Positions 11,251 to 23,664 are shown, counted from the first letter of the stretch. The stretch: 64,000 bases of DNA from Eonycteris spelaea (GCA_003508835.1 PUFA01000081.1:7626001-7690000); one strand, 5' to 3'. Notes: generated from the letters alone by a model not told the origin. A program made the numbers and translations.

Positions 11251-12204
11251 TTTTTTACCTGGCTGGCTCTGAGAAGATTTTGATGAATCATTAAGTAAGA
11301 AGGAGAGAAAACGAGAATCCAGCTTCACGGTAGTTCTATTTTCTTTTTTATTAACTCAAAATTCTTCATATTTTTATAAGATGTACAAACTTGAGGAACT
11401 TGGAGTTGGTGAGCAAATAAAACTCAAGTCAGCGTGATTTTGATTTCTCTTCAAAGGGCGGACAGAGTTAACACACAGATGCAGGCATTAGAATCTGCTT
11501 TGCCAGAGGAGCCTAAAATAGCTGCTGTCCTATTCCCTGCCTCTTTCCCAACCGTCATTCATTAATTTCTGCTTTGTGGGCTCTGAGACTCACCGGCTGC
11601 AGACAAGCCGTCTGGCCTTGCAGGCTTTTTCTGCAGCACAGTGATAACTAACTCACAAGGACCTGGCAGGGAAACAGATGAGGGGACACACTGAGGTCAT
11701 ATTACAGATACTTGAAGCCCACGTTCCAGGGGATCCCTGGGTCTGAAATGATTCCCTCAGTGACCTCAAGAGCATCTTCATATTTCAGTACTTGGCCAAC
11801 CCTTGGAAAGATGTTTTGTGGTCCTTTGATGAGGACAGATGGGCATGGCAGCAACTTGTGTGCTGTGGACCTCCATGTTGCAGGTTCCTGGCAACACCAG
11901 GCACCCTGCATCCCTGCTTCCTCGTCCTGAGGATGGCATTGGGTCAAAGCCACACTTCCAGGACCAGTCATGGGCTCAAATGAGGTCCTCAAGTCATATT
12001 TAGTGGATGAATGAATGAGTGAACTGCGTTGAGTCTTCATGTCCTTACTGGGTAAGTTACCCTACCACATAAACTAGCAGGCGATTTAAAGGAAATGAAC
12101 ACACTCTTTTCTCTTACCATAAAAACTAAGTGCTGTACAAGTGTTACTTGTGATTGAAAATTCAGCACTTGCTTTGAAAAAACCTCAACTCATAACAACC
12201 CAGC
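11251..12204. other. No feature recognised
   Basis: Includes overlapping frames at 11702-12040 (minus), 11712-11930 and 11792-11983 (plus) with no family signature. Confidence 0.45.
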
Positions 12205-12310
12205 AAACAGTTCTCAAGTGTCTGTTCCATGTTCTGTTCTAAGCCATGCATAGGGGTTACAGAGATGAAGAGATACAGTGGGTTGCAGAAGCTCCCCAAA
12301 CTGAGAGCGA
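12205..12310 (+). repeat. Ancient LINE-type relic, family unassigned
   Basis: 'ccatgttctgttctaagcca' and 'ggggttacagagatgaagag' match a repeat type that recurs in this window. Its other copies read 'ctactatgtgccaggcactg', then 'ggggatacagcagtgaacaa'. Confidence 0.45.
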
Positions 12311-12834
12311 GAAGCCTTCCCTGTGGACTCTCGGACACTGGTGGATTCTCTAATGGGCCAAGTGTGGAAAGGAGAGAAAAGAGAATGTGTCCTATAATAG
12401 ACCCTTCTGCTCCCACCCATCTATATCTGTGTGCATAAAAAATTACATGAGGGGTTGGGGGCTTGAGATCAGATAGAAAACATATGAATATCTACTTTAC
12501 CACAAACAGGATTGATAGAAAGATTCAACAAGATTATGCAGGCAGGAGTGACTGACACATTGTATCACACACCAGGAAAGTATGAAACCATTTCACAATC
12601 TATAGCCAGTGTGGACAAGACCTAAGACTTGACAACTGCAGCTTCTTGGGGTTGGTGTTGGAAATGTGCTCATGATGATAAAGTTGAAAGAAAGGTATGG
12701 TAGTCTCAAGATCTTGGGTATTCAATCAATACTTCACAGTTCCCTTGGGGATAAAGCCAGTATATCATCAATAAGGACCTCCTATTCCATTGGCCAACCT
12801 ATAAAATGAGTACAATATCTCATTTTTCAGCAGA

Positions 12835-12960
12835 TATTTGAGTACCCCTATATGACAGGATTGCTATGGAATGGGGATACTGTAAGGAAAAAAACATCCC
12901 CAACTCCTTGCCCTCATAGGCCCTACATTCTAGTGAAGTGGGCTGGTTTATTGACCAGCA
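12835..12960 (+). repeat. Ancient LINE-type relic, family unassigned
   Basis: 'ggggatactgtaaggaaaaa' then 'cttgccctcataggccctac' and 'attctagtgaagtgg' repeat the block order seen at 17.2, 20.7, 36.1 and 55.1 kb. Confidence 0.55.
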
Positions 12961-13019
12961 AAGTGCATGCCAACGTTTATTTGACTGTGGTTTTTTGTTC
13001 TTTTTTTTCTTTCCTCTCC

Positions 13020-13225
13020 TCTTTTCTTCTTGTAATTGATTTCTAGTTTCGTATCATTGTGGTCAGGAAAGATGCTTAATATGATTCCAATCCCCTTAAG
13101 TTTACTGAATCTTGTTTTGTGGCCTAACGTGTGGTCTATCCTGGAGAATGTTCCATGTACACTTGAAAATGATATGTATTCTGCTGTTTTTATGGAGTGT
13201 TCTGTATATATCTATTAAGGTTCAT
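13020..13225 (-). mobile_element. L1 ORF2 fragment
   Basis: On the minus strand this corresponds to the part of L1 ORF2 just after the endonuclease. The plus strand reads 'tatcattgtggtcaggaaag' and 'ggagaatgttccatgtacac'. A homologous stretch occurs at 62.9-63.1 kb. The fragment is far too short to be functional. Confidence 0.75.
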
Positions 13226-13419
13226 TGTTCTTTTAAAAATAAATGGCATAGTAAATGCTTATTCTGCTTCTTGCTCTTTCCTCACAGTGATATGTTCTGG
13301 GAATGGAACCATATTAACACACAGTGACAAGGATCTATCTCATTTCTTTGTTTCTGTTACATGGAATTCCTTGGTGCAGCTACTCTGTGGTTTATTTAAA
13401 CTGTTATGGGACAATCACT

Positions 13420-13530
13420 GAAACTTGAACCCCATATGGGCAAAGACTCAGACTATTTTATTCATGGCTATATCCCCAGAGCCTGGCATAATGTCTGACA
13501 CATAGTAGGTACTTAATAAATAATTATTAG
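13420..13530 (+). repeat. L2 LINE 3' end
   Basis: 'ggctatatccccagagcctg' and 'cacatagtaggtacttaata' are the L2 3' terminal blocks. Confidence 0.8.
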
Positions 13531-13684
13531 GTGAAAGAACAATTTGGGTTGTTTCTAGGTTTTTTCCAATGGTTTGATATCAAACAGTGTCCAATGACCA
13601 TCTGCACAAGCCTCCCAGGGCACAGGCTCATGTCTTTGTGGCAGACACTAACAGTAGTGTGGACTTACCAGGCCAGAGAGCCTG

Positions 13685-13892
13685 TGTATTTATTTTTAAG
13701 TTTTTTATTTGGAAATAATTATAGAGTCATGGGAGGTTTCAAGAAAATATACAGGGAAGACCCACACACTCTTCCCACAGCCTCTCACAAAGTTGGGATC
13801 TTGTATAAATAGAGTACAATATCAAAATTAAGAAGGGACACTGTTACAATACACAAAGCTTTTTCAGATTACACCAGTTGTACAGGCACTCA

Positions 13893-13927
<35 letters not shown>

Positions 13928-14495
13928 CGCACGTGTGCGCACATGCATATGTGTAGCTCTAGAAAATTTTATCATAAGTGTACTTTTGTGTACACACCAT
14001 CACCACCAAAATACTCAACTGTACCAACCCCACAAGCCCTCCCACATCCCACCTCCTGTTTATGGTTGCATACCCCTCTACCTATCCCTCATTCCTGACA
14101 ACCACTCACCTTGCAGAAGCACACAAGTTCTTTTGAGACCCAGGCTCAGATTTAGCACAGTATCCTCTAGGTCTGTAATTACGTCATTTCACTAATGTTG
14201 CCTAAATGGAATTATGCAGTATGTTAGCTGTGAGGATTGGTCTTTTTCACTACTTGATATTTATCCAGGTGGCTGCAAATATCAATTGGTTCATTCCCTT
14301 TTATTCCATAAGATGGTCATACTACAGTGTGTTAAACGCTTACATGTATTCTCAATTCTAATAGATGCTACAGAACTGCCCTCCCCCAAATGGGGCTGTG
14401 ACATGAAAACTCTGACCAGCAGTGTATACAGTACCTATTTCCTCCATGTTCTCACCAATACCTGAGAACATCACACTTTTTAATTTCTGCTAGTC
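13685..14495 (-). mobile_element. Old L1 3'-region relic
   Basis: In minus orientation it reads as the 3' region of an old L1M-type element. Plus-strand landmarks are 'ttttttatttggaaataatt', 'cacaccatcaccaccaaaat' and 'tggtcatactacagtgtgtt'. A (TG)n microsatellite interrupts it. Boundaries are approximate. Confidence 0.6.
13892..13926. repeat. (TG)n microsatellite
   Basis: About 15 uninterrupted TG units followed by a GC-containing degenerate end. Frames 13878-14195 and 13892-14098 translate it and are not genes. Confidence 0.97.
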
Positions 14496-14779
14496 TCATT
14501 AGTGAAAATTGATTTCTCATGGCTTGGGGGCATACATTTTCCTGATTTTACAGATTAAGACTCTTGTGGAAAACTCTTTGCACAGCAAGAACATCCTGGG
14601 TTTTAAGAAGACTTTAAGGAAGGATGGCTACCCACTGTGACAGTGGCAGCCCTAGAGGCCAACACTGATGCTGGCAGTGAATCAGATGGAAGGCATCTAC
14701 GGTCCCGGTTAAAGGCCTGCCTGGATCTAAGCCCATTCCAGGGTGACTCTGCCATCAAGGGGTGCCATTCTATTTCCTC

Positions 14780-15213
14780 ATCCTTGCATTTGGGGTGACT
14801 GCTTGACTTGCTTTGACCAACAGCATGTACTGGATGTGACACGTGCTCATACTGAGCCTGGGTCTCAAAAGTCCTTGTGTGCTTCTGCTCTCTGTCTCTC
14901 GTAGCCTTGTCACTGCCACTTGAACAAACCTAGGTGAGCCACTGAAGGATGAGACACTGCATGGAGCAGAGGAGCCATTCCAACTATCATCATAGGCCAG
15001 CCCAGAACCAGCCAACCCCCCATTACATGAGAGAGCCCACAGGATCAGCAGAGATGTCTACCTGGCCAACAGCAGACCACAGACATGAGGGAACGCAGCC
15101 AGGATCAGAAGAACCATCCAGTTGCCCTGTCGATTTTTCAGCAATCATACAAACTTACTGCTTTAAGACACCACGTTTTAGGCAGTTTGTTACATAGCAG
15201 TAGCTAACTGATA
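14780..15213 (+). mobile_element. MLT-type solo LTR relic (ERVL-MaLR)
   Basis: 'gactgcttgacttgctttga' and 'ccaacagcatgtactgg' near the start, and 'tttgttacatagcagtagct' with 'aactgata' at the end, match the 5' and 3' blocks of an MLT1-class LTR. Its opposite-strand counterpart lies at 19.6-20.0 kb. Frames 14770-15015 and 14949-15197 inside it are incidental. Confidence 0.65.
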
Positions 15214-16084
15214 CAGCAGTGCAAGAGAAAAGTCTCTGGCCAGAAAAAGCTCCTTGGGCACTGTGACAACTGCACAAGATGGATCTGCAGGACTCTCTGG
15301 CAAATTAAGTTTCAGATATCTGTTTCTATATGCAAAGCCCCAGACAAGTTCCCCATTCACTCCTCGGCCCCAGCCACCCACTCTGAGTGAGGAATTTTAA
15401 CAACTTCTGTCAAAGACAGTTCCCGTCGTAACATGACAGTGGGTGAGAAACCCAAAGTGGTGAGCCTGCCTCCTCCCCAGTCTCACCCTATGAGACGTGG
15501 TGTTTGCAGTTAAAAATACTCTTTCCCCTCCTCTCCAACATGGAAACTGTCCAGGGTCAGCCTCCCACACACTTCCACTCAATTTCTGACTCTGGTTATA
15601 AAACCTTGTGCCCAAAAATAGATTTCAAGGGGATTTCATAGACATGTTCTCAGGCATAATTGCAGTGTTCTTGCAAACTTTGGAGAAATTCAATTTCAGT
15701 CTTTGAACACACACTCTTCAAAGCCCTGCCCCCAGGTATTAAGCGTCAGGAAGAGCTGTGATTGATTCCTCTCTCTTTGGTTCTCCCACAATGAGGGCAG
15801 GTGTCAGATGCAGCTGTTCTCAACATGCTTCTGCCTCATTTGATTTCAGCTCTTCACCTCTGTGCCCACCTCCAAATTTCCCAGCCAGGCGTTTGCACAC
15901 CTGCCTGGTCCTCACTGGCTACTTGGCCTCCTATGGCTCCCCTTGATTTTCCTTCCATACTCTCCTTCTCTTGCTTTGCTTTCCCCAGACAAAAGCATCA
16001 CCCTCACTTCTTCTTGATCCCTTTTGTCATTGCAGCCTCCTTCTTCCACTTCACACAAGTGCAGGGTTTAGAGCATGAGAGAAG
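15214..16084. other. No gene recognised; weak L2 similarity at about 15.83-16.02 kb
   Basis: The stretch with 'cttcacctctgtgcccacct' and 'gcgtttgcacacctgcctgg' resembles an eroded sense L2, but not well enough to annotate separately. The rest is unique-looking. Confidence 0.4.
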
Positions 16085-16215
16085 TTAACTAGTACAACCC
16101 CCTTAGTTTACAGATGAAGCCTGGAGAGCCAGGCTGGGAGGGATGAAGTCAAAGTCAAATATGGAAGTGGTGACTAAGGCAGAACTGAAACCCAGGACCC
16201 CCAACCAAGAGAGTC
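16085..16215 (-). repeat. MIR-like fragment
   Basis: 'agtttacagatgaagcctgg' and 'gactaaggcagaactgaaac' follow the antisense MIR order. Confidence 0.5.
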
Positions 16216-16254
16216 ATCTCTAGATCGGGTTATCCACCAAGCTCTAAAACAACA

Positions 16255-16448
16255 GCAGCAACAATACTGATAATTACAATAGCTCCATTTATTAAATTCT
16301 TATTATATGCCAGGCACTGGGCACACATTTATCATCATCATTTTATAGATGGAGAAACTGAGGTATAGAAAAGGGAAGTGTCCTCTCCAAGGTCACAGCT
16401 ATAAATTGGCAGATCAGGGATTAAAAGTCAATTTTGATGCCAAGGAAC
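16255..16448 (-). repeat. MIR SINE, near complete
   Basis: 'aaattcttattatatgccag', 'ttatagatggagaaactgag' and 'ccaaggtcacagctataaat' are consecutive antisense MIR blocks. Confidence 0.9.
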
Positions 16449-16659
16449 ATGGCTCCTCAAGCCCATCCCGAACCCTGGTATAAACATCTCATTCACTGGA
16501 CTTTCCTCCTGCGTTTTCACTGCACTTAGCCTTTTCTAGGTCATCCTATCCGTTTCCAGACTCCCCTTTTCCATTCACTCCACCACCTGCTGATCTTGGT
16601 GGGCTCTCTGTGGCCACCACAGCCCCTTTGTAGAAGGAAGCCTGCATTTTCAGAAAAGA

Positions 16660-16850
16660 GCTGCTTTCTCAGACACTTCTCTTCCTGGTTCTGTGGTATT
16701 AAACAAGCAACTCCACTCTCCAAGCTTTGGCTTCCCAATCTACAAAATGAGGATAGAATGATCCACTTCGTAGAGACACAGGAAAAACGAGACAACATAA
16801 ATATAAGTACAATGCTCAGCACAGAGGAGGCCATTTGTAATGAGCCTGCC
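16660..16850 (+). repeat. MIR SINE
   Basis: 'ttcccaatctacaaaatgag' followed by 'caatgctcagcacagaggag' is the 3' half of a sense MIR. Confidence 0.7.
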
Positions 16851-17224
16851 TCAGGCCTAGTCAGTATCTTCACTGCCTCAAATCCATCACACTGACATCC
16901 ATTCTCTGATTACACAAGTATATTTCTTCACCACTCACTCTCGCCCTTCATAGTACCTGGTCCCTAATAGAGCTCGTCCTGCTTCTCTGGGCACCTATAC
17001 ACACATTACTTCCCATGGCAGGTCCAGGCTGTGCCAGAGTCCAGGTCCCAATCCCACATCGTTTTTAGGTTCTAGTGTCTTTCCCACAACTAAATTGCAA
17101 CATCTTAGCGGGCAAAGCCATTTTTACACGCTCTAAAATACCTTCTAAAAAACCACCCCACAAACTGAAACAGCATTGGCACTGCTGGTGCACAGAAAAT
17201 CCTAAAAGTTCAGGGTCTGGTGGA
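16851..17224. other. No feature recognised
   Basis: No repeat, exon or RNA gene signature seen. Confidence 0.45.
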
Positions 17225-17370
17225 GTCTCTAGAAACATTTACTGATCCATTTCATTCACTCAACCAATATTTTCCTCCATATCTACCATGTGCACAGCCT
17301 GTGCTAACCCGAAAAAGTCAGGGGGAGAAATAAGCCTCAACCCCTTGTCCCTTCAGTTTCCAGGCTAGTG
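17225..17370 (+). repeat. Ancient LINE-type relic, family unassigned
   Basis: 'ccaatattttcctccatatc', 'taccatgtgcacagcctgtg' and 'cagtttccaggctagtggag' match the recurrent unassigned type. Confidence 0.5.
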
Positions 17371-17429
17371 GAGGGGGCGAGAGAGTTAGCACACACTTGA
17401 GTGGACACTGGGGCTATTCCCTTTTCCTT

Positions 17430-17800
17430 CTTGATTGACAGAGTCCTGACTGTCCCCCTAATTGACTCAGAGATACACCTTGGTCATTTTAAGCCTTGGG
17501 CCTATTCTCTTGTCTATGATTGGTTGAGGCATGGCCATGTTACCCAACTGCAGCCAATGAGACACACGTGGAACTTGGTTGGGGCTTCTGGGAAAGAAGT
17601 CTTCACTGATAAAAGAGACACAGACAGACCCTCTGCCTTTCCCCCGACCCCAACCCTAGGCACTGTGACATCCATAGGGAATGCTTCCTATACGGGAAAT
17701 ACTTTTGGCTGATGATGGCCGAAGAGAAGGACAGAAAGACTGTGGGTTTTGATTGGCATGGATAAGCTGTTGAATTACCTACCTGCAGAGTTTGATTAAT
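17430..17800 (+). repeat. Possible LTR-type relic, unassigned
   Basis: The blocks 'caatgagacacacgtggaac' and 'ggggcttctgggaaagaagt' feel like an old dispersed repeat, but I cannot place the family or its ends. An open frame at 17401-17712 overlaps it and has no domain. Confidence 0.3.
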
Positions 17801-18139
17801 GTGAGATAAGAAAGGGTCTTATTGTTTGCCAGTTGAGTCAGGAAACCAATTCACTGAATCCAAAAGCAGACTCCCTGGTTCAACACAATAGTTAGTGCTC
17901 TCATGATGGCCTGGAGAACATCCTTTCTGAGCCCTGACCAGCTGCCTTGCTTTGGGGGATGGGTGCAGTGGTGGGGGGTCATGATGAAATGTTTTACAAA
18001 GAAGTCACATGTGACCAGTTTGTCCCTTGCAGGACAGAGGAAGTGCTGGCCTGTCAGACAAGATGGCATTTGCAAGGACTGGAGGCATGAGCTAGTCCAG
18101 GGTGTGTGCAAAGAAAAGGTCTTGCAGTATGCGGAAAAG
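17801..18139. other. No feature recognised
   Basis: Opposing frames 17851-18144 and 17903-18157 overlap and lack a known product. Confidence 0.4.
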
Positions 18140-18300
18140 CCCACATACAGTAAATGAAGACAACTGCTACTTCCGCTACATCATCTTCAGGTCTCACTTT
18201 GCTTCTCTGTTAATATGGGGACAGAGGCCTTCCTTGCAAGGTGGTGGTGAGGCTCGAATGGGACTGTGCACACTAAAGTCCTTGTAATTTCCCAGCTTTA
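18140..18300 (+). repeat. MIR-like fragment
   Basis: 'ctctgttaatatggggacag', 'gtggtggtgaggctcgaatg' and 'gtgcacactaaagtcc' keep sense MIR order with many changes. Confidence 0.45.
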
Positions 18301-18549
18301 CATAAATCATAACTGCCATCTACATTTTGCTTTTGCCTGAGAGGTGACTCATTGAAACCCAGGCATTGGGGTCCTCTAAAACCAGCTCCTCCATGTCCTA
18401 CCTCCTCTCTTCCACTCCTTCCCACCTTCCAGCCCAGCTTCAATCTCCCTTTCTTCTCTCTCTTCCTTCAGATCTTTGCAGGTTTCCCTTAAGCCAGAAA
18501 TGATTTCTCTACCTGATCATACCACAACTTTCTTCTCTTTTCTTCTCAG

Positions 18550-18990
18550 GCAGCTTTGCCTGATTCAGAGACTCCACTTCTAGGAATTCATCCTCAGGAG
18601 ATGCCTGGACACATTCCCAAGGGTCCACATACAAGAATATTCATCACAGGGTTGTCTATAATAGCAAAATTCTGGATACAACCTAAGTGCCTATCAGGAA
18701 GGGATCCATTAAATCAGTTATGGCAGAGCCACTCATAAAAGATGAAATAGAGGTATACTTATTGATATTTAATATGTCCATGCTCTATTATTGAATGAAA
18801 GAAAGGTATAAAAAAATCTCATTATCTATTTATCTATCAGTCATAAAGAAATGTTTGGAAGGATACTTGACAATATGTTAATAGAGGTTAGCCATTTTAT
18901 GTCATTTTATTTTAGTTTGGCTTTCTTTATACTTTCAATGCCATTTGAATTTTCTATAATCATTATGTAATGTGTCTAAAATCAGGGTGT
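18550..18990 (+). mobile_element. L1 3'-end relic
   Basis: 'aatattcatcacagggttgt', 'gcaaaattctggatacaacc' and 'aagtgcctatcaggaaggga' are the L1 ORF2 3'/3'UTR blocks. An AT-rich L1ME-like 3'UTR follows ('tttctataatcattatgtaa'). It is 5'-truncated, with no clear target-site duplication. Confidence 0.75.
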
Positions 18991-19199
18991 AAAAGAACTT
19001 TTATTCTGAAAAGACAAAAATACAGAATTGCCACTAAGATCTACCTTCTTTGGGCAGTCTCACCTAAAGTCACATGTGACAGGGTTGGAGACTTTGTACT
19101 AGTTCTTCTAACCTGGAACGCGCTCCATGACACCGACCTCTGCCTGGAAACCTACTGTGGAGAGCTCACTACTATGCTAGGCAAGCTCTAATGGCTAGA

Positions 19200-19500
19200 A
19201 AACTCACCTTGAACAGGAATTCACGCTCAGATGTAATTACTCTTTCTGTGCCTCACAGAACAAGCACACGCACTTGTCCCCCTCCATCCCAGCCACTCAT
19301 CATGTGACAAGATGCCCCATTCTAGACAGAGCATGAGAAAAGGCCTGGAGGTGTACAAACACATGGCATATGTCAAGGATGCTATGGACTTGTAGGCAGA
19401 GCATAGAGCACACGTGGGGACAAAAGCAGAGGAAGCCAGGGTAAAACTGGAGAGGTCCACATATGCCATGCTTGGAAGATTGGCCTTCATCTCATAGGAC
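19200..19500 (+). repeat. Possible ancient LINE-type relic, unassigned
   Basis: 'gcatgagaaaaggcctggag' and 'attggccttcatctcatagg' resemble later blocks of the recurrent type that is better preserved at 36.5-37.5 and 39.7-40.4 kb. Confidence 0.35.
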
Positions 19501-19626
19501 AGGGGCTTTCATCTATTTTGTGTTCATAACACCTTCAAACACTAAAATTTTGGTATCACACTTGAAGAAATTAGAAGATTCACAAATATCTCTAAACAAG
19601 TTGTGATCATTTCAACTCACTCCCTA

Positions 19627-20025
19627 GATGTATCAGTCAGGATGGGCCAGGTTATGCTGCAGTAACGAATAAGCTCAAAGTGCCAGTGGCCTAAAGCAAA
19701 GGCTTACATCTCACTGATGCTACATGTCCGTTATGGAATGGCTGGGAATTCTGCATCATTCTCACTCAGGAATCAGACTGAGGGAGGCTCTATAACCATG
19801 CTGCCCCAATTGCCAAGGGAGGAAAAGGGAAAAGTGTTAAACAGTGTACTGGTTCTCAGAGCTTCCACCCAGAAATGACACATACCACTTCTTCTCAAAG
19901 TTCATGGCAAAAACAAGACACATGGCTGCAACTAATGGCAAAATTGGTGAGGAAGTTCAATTTATCATGTGCCTAAGAGGAAGAAACTAAAAACATTTCT
20001 ATATCACTAATGACTAACCAAATCA
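19627..20025 (-). mobile_element. MLT-type solo LTR relic (ERVL-MaLR)
   Basis: On the plus strand it starts 'tgtatcagtcaggatgggcc', then 'gttatgctgcagtaacgaat'. This is the reverse complement of an MLT-class 3' end. Internal blocks 'gatgctacatgtccgttatg' and 'acccagaaatgacacatacc' keep the order. No internal retroviral sequence flanks it. Confidence 0.7.
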
Positions 20026-20089
20026 CTACATCAAAAAGGGAAGGAGAAGGACGAGAAGAGGGTAAAGAAGAGGGCAAGGGAGAGAGATG

Positions 20090-20290
20090 GTGTTTATGAT
20101 TCAGGCTCTATGCTAAACACTTCACGGATCCTAATTCCTAAAACAATTCTGGGCACTACTTTCATTTTCTTCTTTTACTGCTGAGGAAATGGAAGCACAG
20201 AGAAGTTAAACCATTTGCCCAAAGTGACACAGCTAGTAAGAGGCCTGTCCAGAATGTGTTCCTAAGCACTCCTAACCATCGTTATATTAC
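20090..20290 (-). repeat. MIR SINE
   Basis: 'ttcaggctctatgctaaaca', 'tgctgaggaaatggaagcac' and 'gtgacacagctagtaagagg' in antisense MIR order. Confidence 0.85.
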
Positions 20291-20734
20291 TGAACAGTCA
20301 ACACTCAATTACTGCTAACAAAAACATTTCGTTATTTCAGAATTCAGCTGGTTGTTCTTTACACTGATTTGCTGAGGAAAAAACTTCCTTAGTCTCATGT
20401 TCTTATTTACCCTTGATGGTACCATTTGGGGGATTCTGTTCAATGTGGTATATCTGTCCAATGCCAGTTTATCACACATGGTACCTTTTATATCCCACCT
20501 ACATGTTGGACCCTATTTACATCTCTACCCTCACAACACACCCAGTTTTATAATATGACTGGATGTTCACCTCAACAGTTTGTTTCCTCAAATAGCATCA
20601 AAAAAAGGATTCTTCAAGTTAATTGCATGTTGACAGCCCACCCGTCCGTAAGTTGTGGTGAACAGCAATCACTGCTTAAGCAAGGTAGCCTCATCCTAGG
20701 GTCTTATTGTTAGGGGTGGGGGCAGCGACTATTT
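20291..20734. other. No feature recognised
   Basis: A 95-codon plus frame (20426-20713) has no recognisable domain, signal sequence or splice context. Confidence 0.45.
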
Positions 20735-20855
20735 GTGTTTTATCCATTCAGCCAACATACGTTTATTAATCACCTACTATGTACCAGGGCCTGGGATGCA
20801 GAATTAAAAAAGACCTAATCATTCCTACCTTCCAGGAAGCATAGGGGCAACAGAT
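20735..20855 (+). repeat. Ancient LINE-type relic, family unassigned
   Basis: 'ccattcagccaacatacgtt', 'cacctactatgtaccagggc' and 'ctaccttccaggaagcatag' are the 5' blocks of the recurrent type. Confidence 0.65.
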
Positions 20856-21089
20856 GCTGAAGCCATTTCCCCTTTTTGGGTACTGTTTATTTTCCTTCAT
20901 CTCCTCCCCTACCAGAGCCTAACACATTACTGCTCTACAACCTCCCAGATCCATGAAACCAGACAGTATCCGATAGCAACCTCTTTACACCTGTGGGCTG
21001 GAAGCTGCTATTTATAGAAGTACATCATAGGCTTGCTTGAAGACTAAAAGATACAGATATGAAAAAGGTGCTCTGTAAGTTACAAGATG

Positions 21090-21278
21090 ATGATAACAGC
21101 TGACATCTAGAAAGTGCCTACTGTGTGCCAGGCACTGTTCTAAGAACTTTACTTCTCTTAATTTCTGTCATTCCTCAAAAAAGTTCCCATGAGGTAGGCA
21201 CTATTAGTATCTTGTTATACATATGAGGAAACAGAGAGAGCTGAAGCCACTTACTCTTGATCATATGGACGACATTAA
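21090..21278 (-). repeat. MIR SINE, left part (split by L1)
   Basis: 'agtgcctactgtgtgccagg', 'aaagttcccatgaggtaggc' and 'atgaggaaacagagagagct' are antisense MIR. The remaining end reappears at 24,924-24,960, beyond the L1. Confidence 0.9.
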
Positions 21279-21288
21279 AAAGTGATGG
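21279..21288. repeat. Left target-site duplication of the L1
   Basis: aaagtgatgg here pairs with aaagtaatgg at 24,914-24,923 (9 of 10 identical). Both lie at the same point of the interrupted MIR. Confidence 0.7.
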
Positions 21289-22744
21289 CAGTGTTTCGGC
21301 TAAGATGGAAGAGAAGACAAATGCTGTACTTACCTCCTCTCACAACTGCACCAAAATTACAACTAAACTGCGGAATAGGCATTACTAGGAGTTGCCTGAA
21401 GTCTAGCTGAACGGAAGTCCTACTGTGTGGGGACACAAAGAAGAGGCCTCCTCGAGACTGGTAAGAGAGACAGAGATATGAAAGGAGGTGGTACCACACC
21501 TGTGTATGGTAGCTGAAATAAGGAGAAATATCTCAGCTGCATAAGTCTCACCGAGGAGAAGGGTCCCGCTCCAGGTTCCAGTGCCGGGAAAGAAGTCTCT
21601 ACAACTTCTGGCTGTGAAAACCAGGAGAGATGGTGACTGAATGAGACAAAGGCCCTCTGGAGTAGTGGACGTGCCTCTTAAAGGACCAGTGTGCAGAGTT
21701 ACTTGCTGACTGACTCACTCACTCTTAGCTCCAGCGCTAGGGTAGCAGCTCGAAAGGTGCCAGGGACATATGGGGAAGAACTGAGTTGTCTGGCTTCAGG
21801 GCGAGGGTTAGAGGGGCAGCTTTCTCCCAGACAGAAGAGTTGGCAAGGGCCATTGTTCTTTGGTCAAGCCCTTTTCCACTCAGCTTACAGACCCAGGGGG
21901 CAGCCATATCTGAGTTTCCAGCAATGTATCTAACACTATTTGCCCTATCCTGGAGATTCTGAGACTCTGCCCCTCCCAACGTGAGGGCCTACCCAAGCTG
22001 TTTCCAGTGAATTTTCCATACAAATGACCTCTCTAGTTTATGCTGTGGACTTTCCTAAAATCTCTCAAAAGTTCACAAAACTTAAACAAACAGCATCTGG
22101 CCTCAGTGTGCGATACACCTCAAGCTGAGCAGCCCTAAACCTGGCACTAGCAGTAGCCAGACTGTTTGCAGCTTGGGCTCTTGAGGCACTTCCAAGCCCA
22201 GTTTTCCAATCTACAGTCCCCACCTGTAGATTCCTTGGAGACTCATGCCAGGTGACCCCAGGCAGGGCACAGGCTGCAGCTGAACTTGGCCATTTGCGGG
22301 GCCCCTCTCAGGAAGCTCTGGCCTGCACACCTGATGGCCGGCTTCAGTCTGAGCCAGAGCACCACCCGGGGTCACATCTGAGGACGACACAACCAAAGGG
22401 CAGACAAGAGAGGCGCTAGAGCCCTGCTTATGTGAACCTATAGGGTTCTATAGGGTCAGGCCCTGCTCAACAGCTCCTCCACTGGTCACAGTCAGTATCA
22501 CAACTAATCAGCCTGAGGGTCAATCCCTCCCACTGGTGAGTAAACAATAACCCAGGTTCAATTACAACATGAGGGCACACACAACCCATATAAGTGACAT
22601 ACCTGGAGCACCTAGGTCAGGTGACCAGGGAAGACTGTGCCACCCCCCCAGCACAACTACTACATAAGGCCACTCTACTAAGACATGGAGACATAGCAGC
22701 CCTACATAGAAACAAATACAAGAAGGCAGCCAAAATGGGAGACA

Positions 22745-23612
22745 AAAAACATGTCTCAAATGAAAGAACAGAACAAAATTCCAGAAAAAAAAAAACTAAA
22801 CAAAATGGAGACAAGCAATCTACCAGAGGCAGAGTTAAAAACACTTGCCATAAGAATGTTCAATGAACTTAGAGGAAGAGTAGAATGCAGTGAGAACTTT
22901 AACAAAAAGACAGAATACATAAAAATGGAGATAAAAAGCATAAAAAGAACTATTCAGAAATGAAGAATACAATAACTGAAATAAAGAATACCTTAGGAGG
23001 AATTAACAGTAGATTAGATGAAGCAGAGGATCAAATCAGAGATTTAAAAGATAAGGTAGCAGAAAATATCCAATCAGAATAGCAACAAGACAAAAGAATC
23101 AGAAAAAAATAGATTAAGGGAACTCTGGGACAGCATCAAGAATACCAACATTCGCATCGTGGGGATACCAGAAAGAGAAGAGACAGCGTGAAGAATTGAA
23201 AACCTATTTCAAGAAATAAAAACTATGAAGGAAATAGACACATAAGCCCAGGAAGCAAAGAATCCCAAACAGATGAACCCAAAGAGGCCCACTCCAAGAC
23301 ATATCATAATCAAAATTCCAAAGGTTAAAGACAAAGAGAATTTTTAAAGCAGCAAGAGAAAAGCAGTTACCTATGAGGGACCTCCCATAAGACTGTCAGC
23401 TGATTTCTCAACAGAGACTTTGCAGGCCAGAAGGGATTGGCAGGAAATATTCAAACTGATGAAAAGCAAGGACCTATGAATAAGATTACTCTTCCCAGCA
23501 AAGTTATCATTTAGAATCGAAGGACAGATAAAGAGCTTCCCAGACAATAAAAAGCTAAAGGAGTTCATCATCACCAAGCCAGCATTACAGGAAATGTTAG
23601 AGGGACTTCTTT
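22745..23612 (+). pseudogene. L1 ORF1 relic (nucleic-acid chaperone)
   Basis: ORF1p is the RNA-binding chaperone of the L1 ribonucleoprotein. The frame is broken by several stops, but its parts are recognisable in order. An N-terminal stretch is readable at 22,751-22,963 (70 codons, ending KSIKRTIQK). A lysine/glutamate-rich coiled-coil region comes next. An RRM-like part translates around 23,120-23,175 to a relic of LRELWDSIKNTNIR...GIPERE. The C-terminal domain contains a relic of SADFSTETLQARR near 23,397 and ends in LQEMLEGLL-stop at 23,612. The total of about 290 codons is normal for the family. Clearly non-functional. Confidence 0.8.
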
Positions 23613-23664
23613 AAGAAGAAGAAGAAAAAAAGGAAAAAAAGATTAAAAATGTGAATAATAAAAT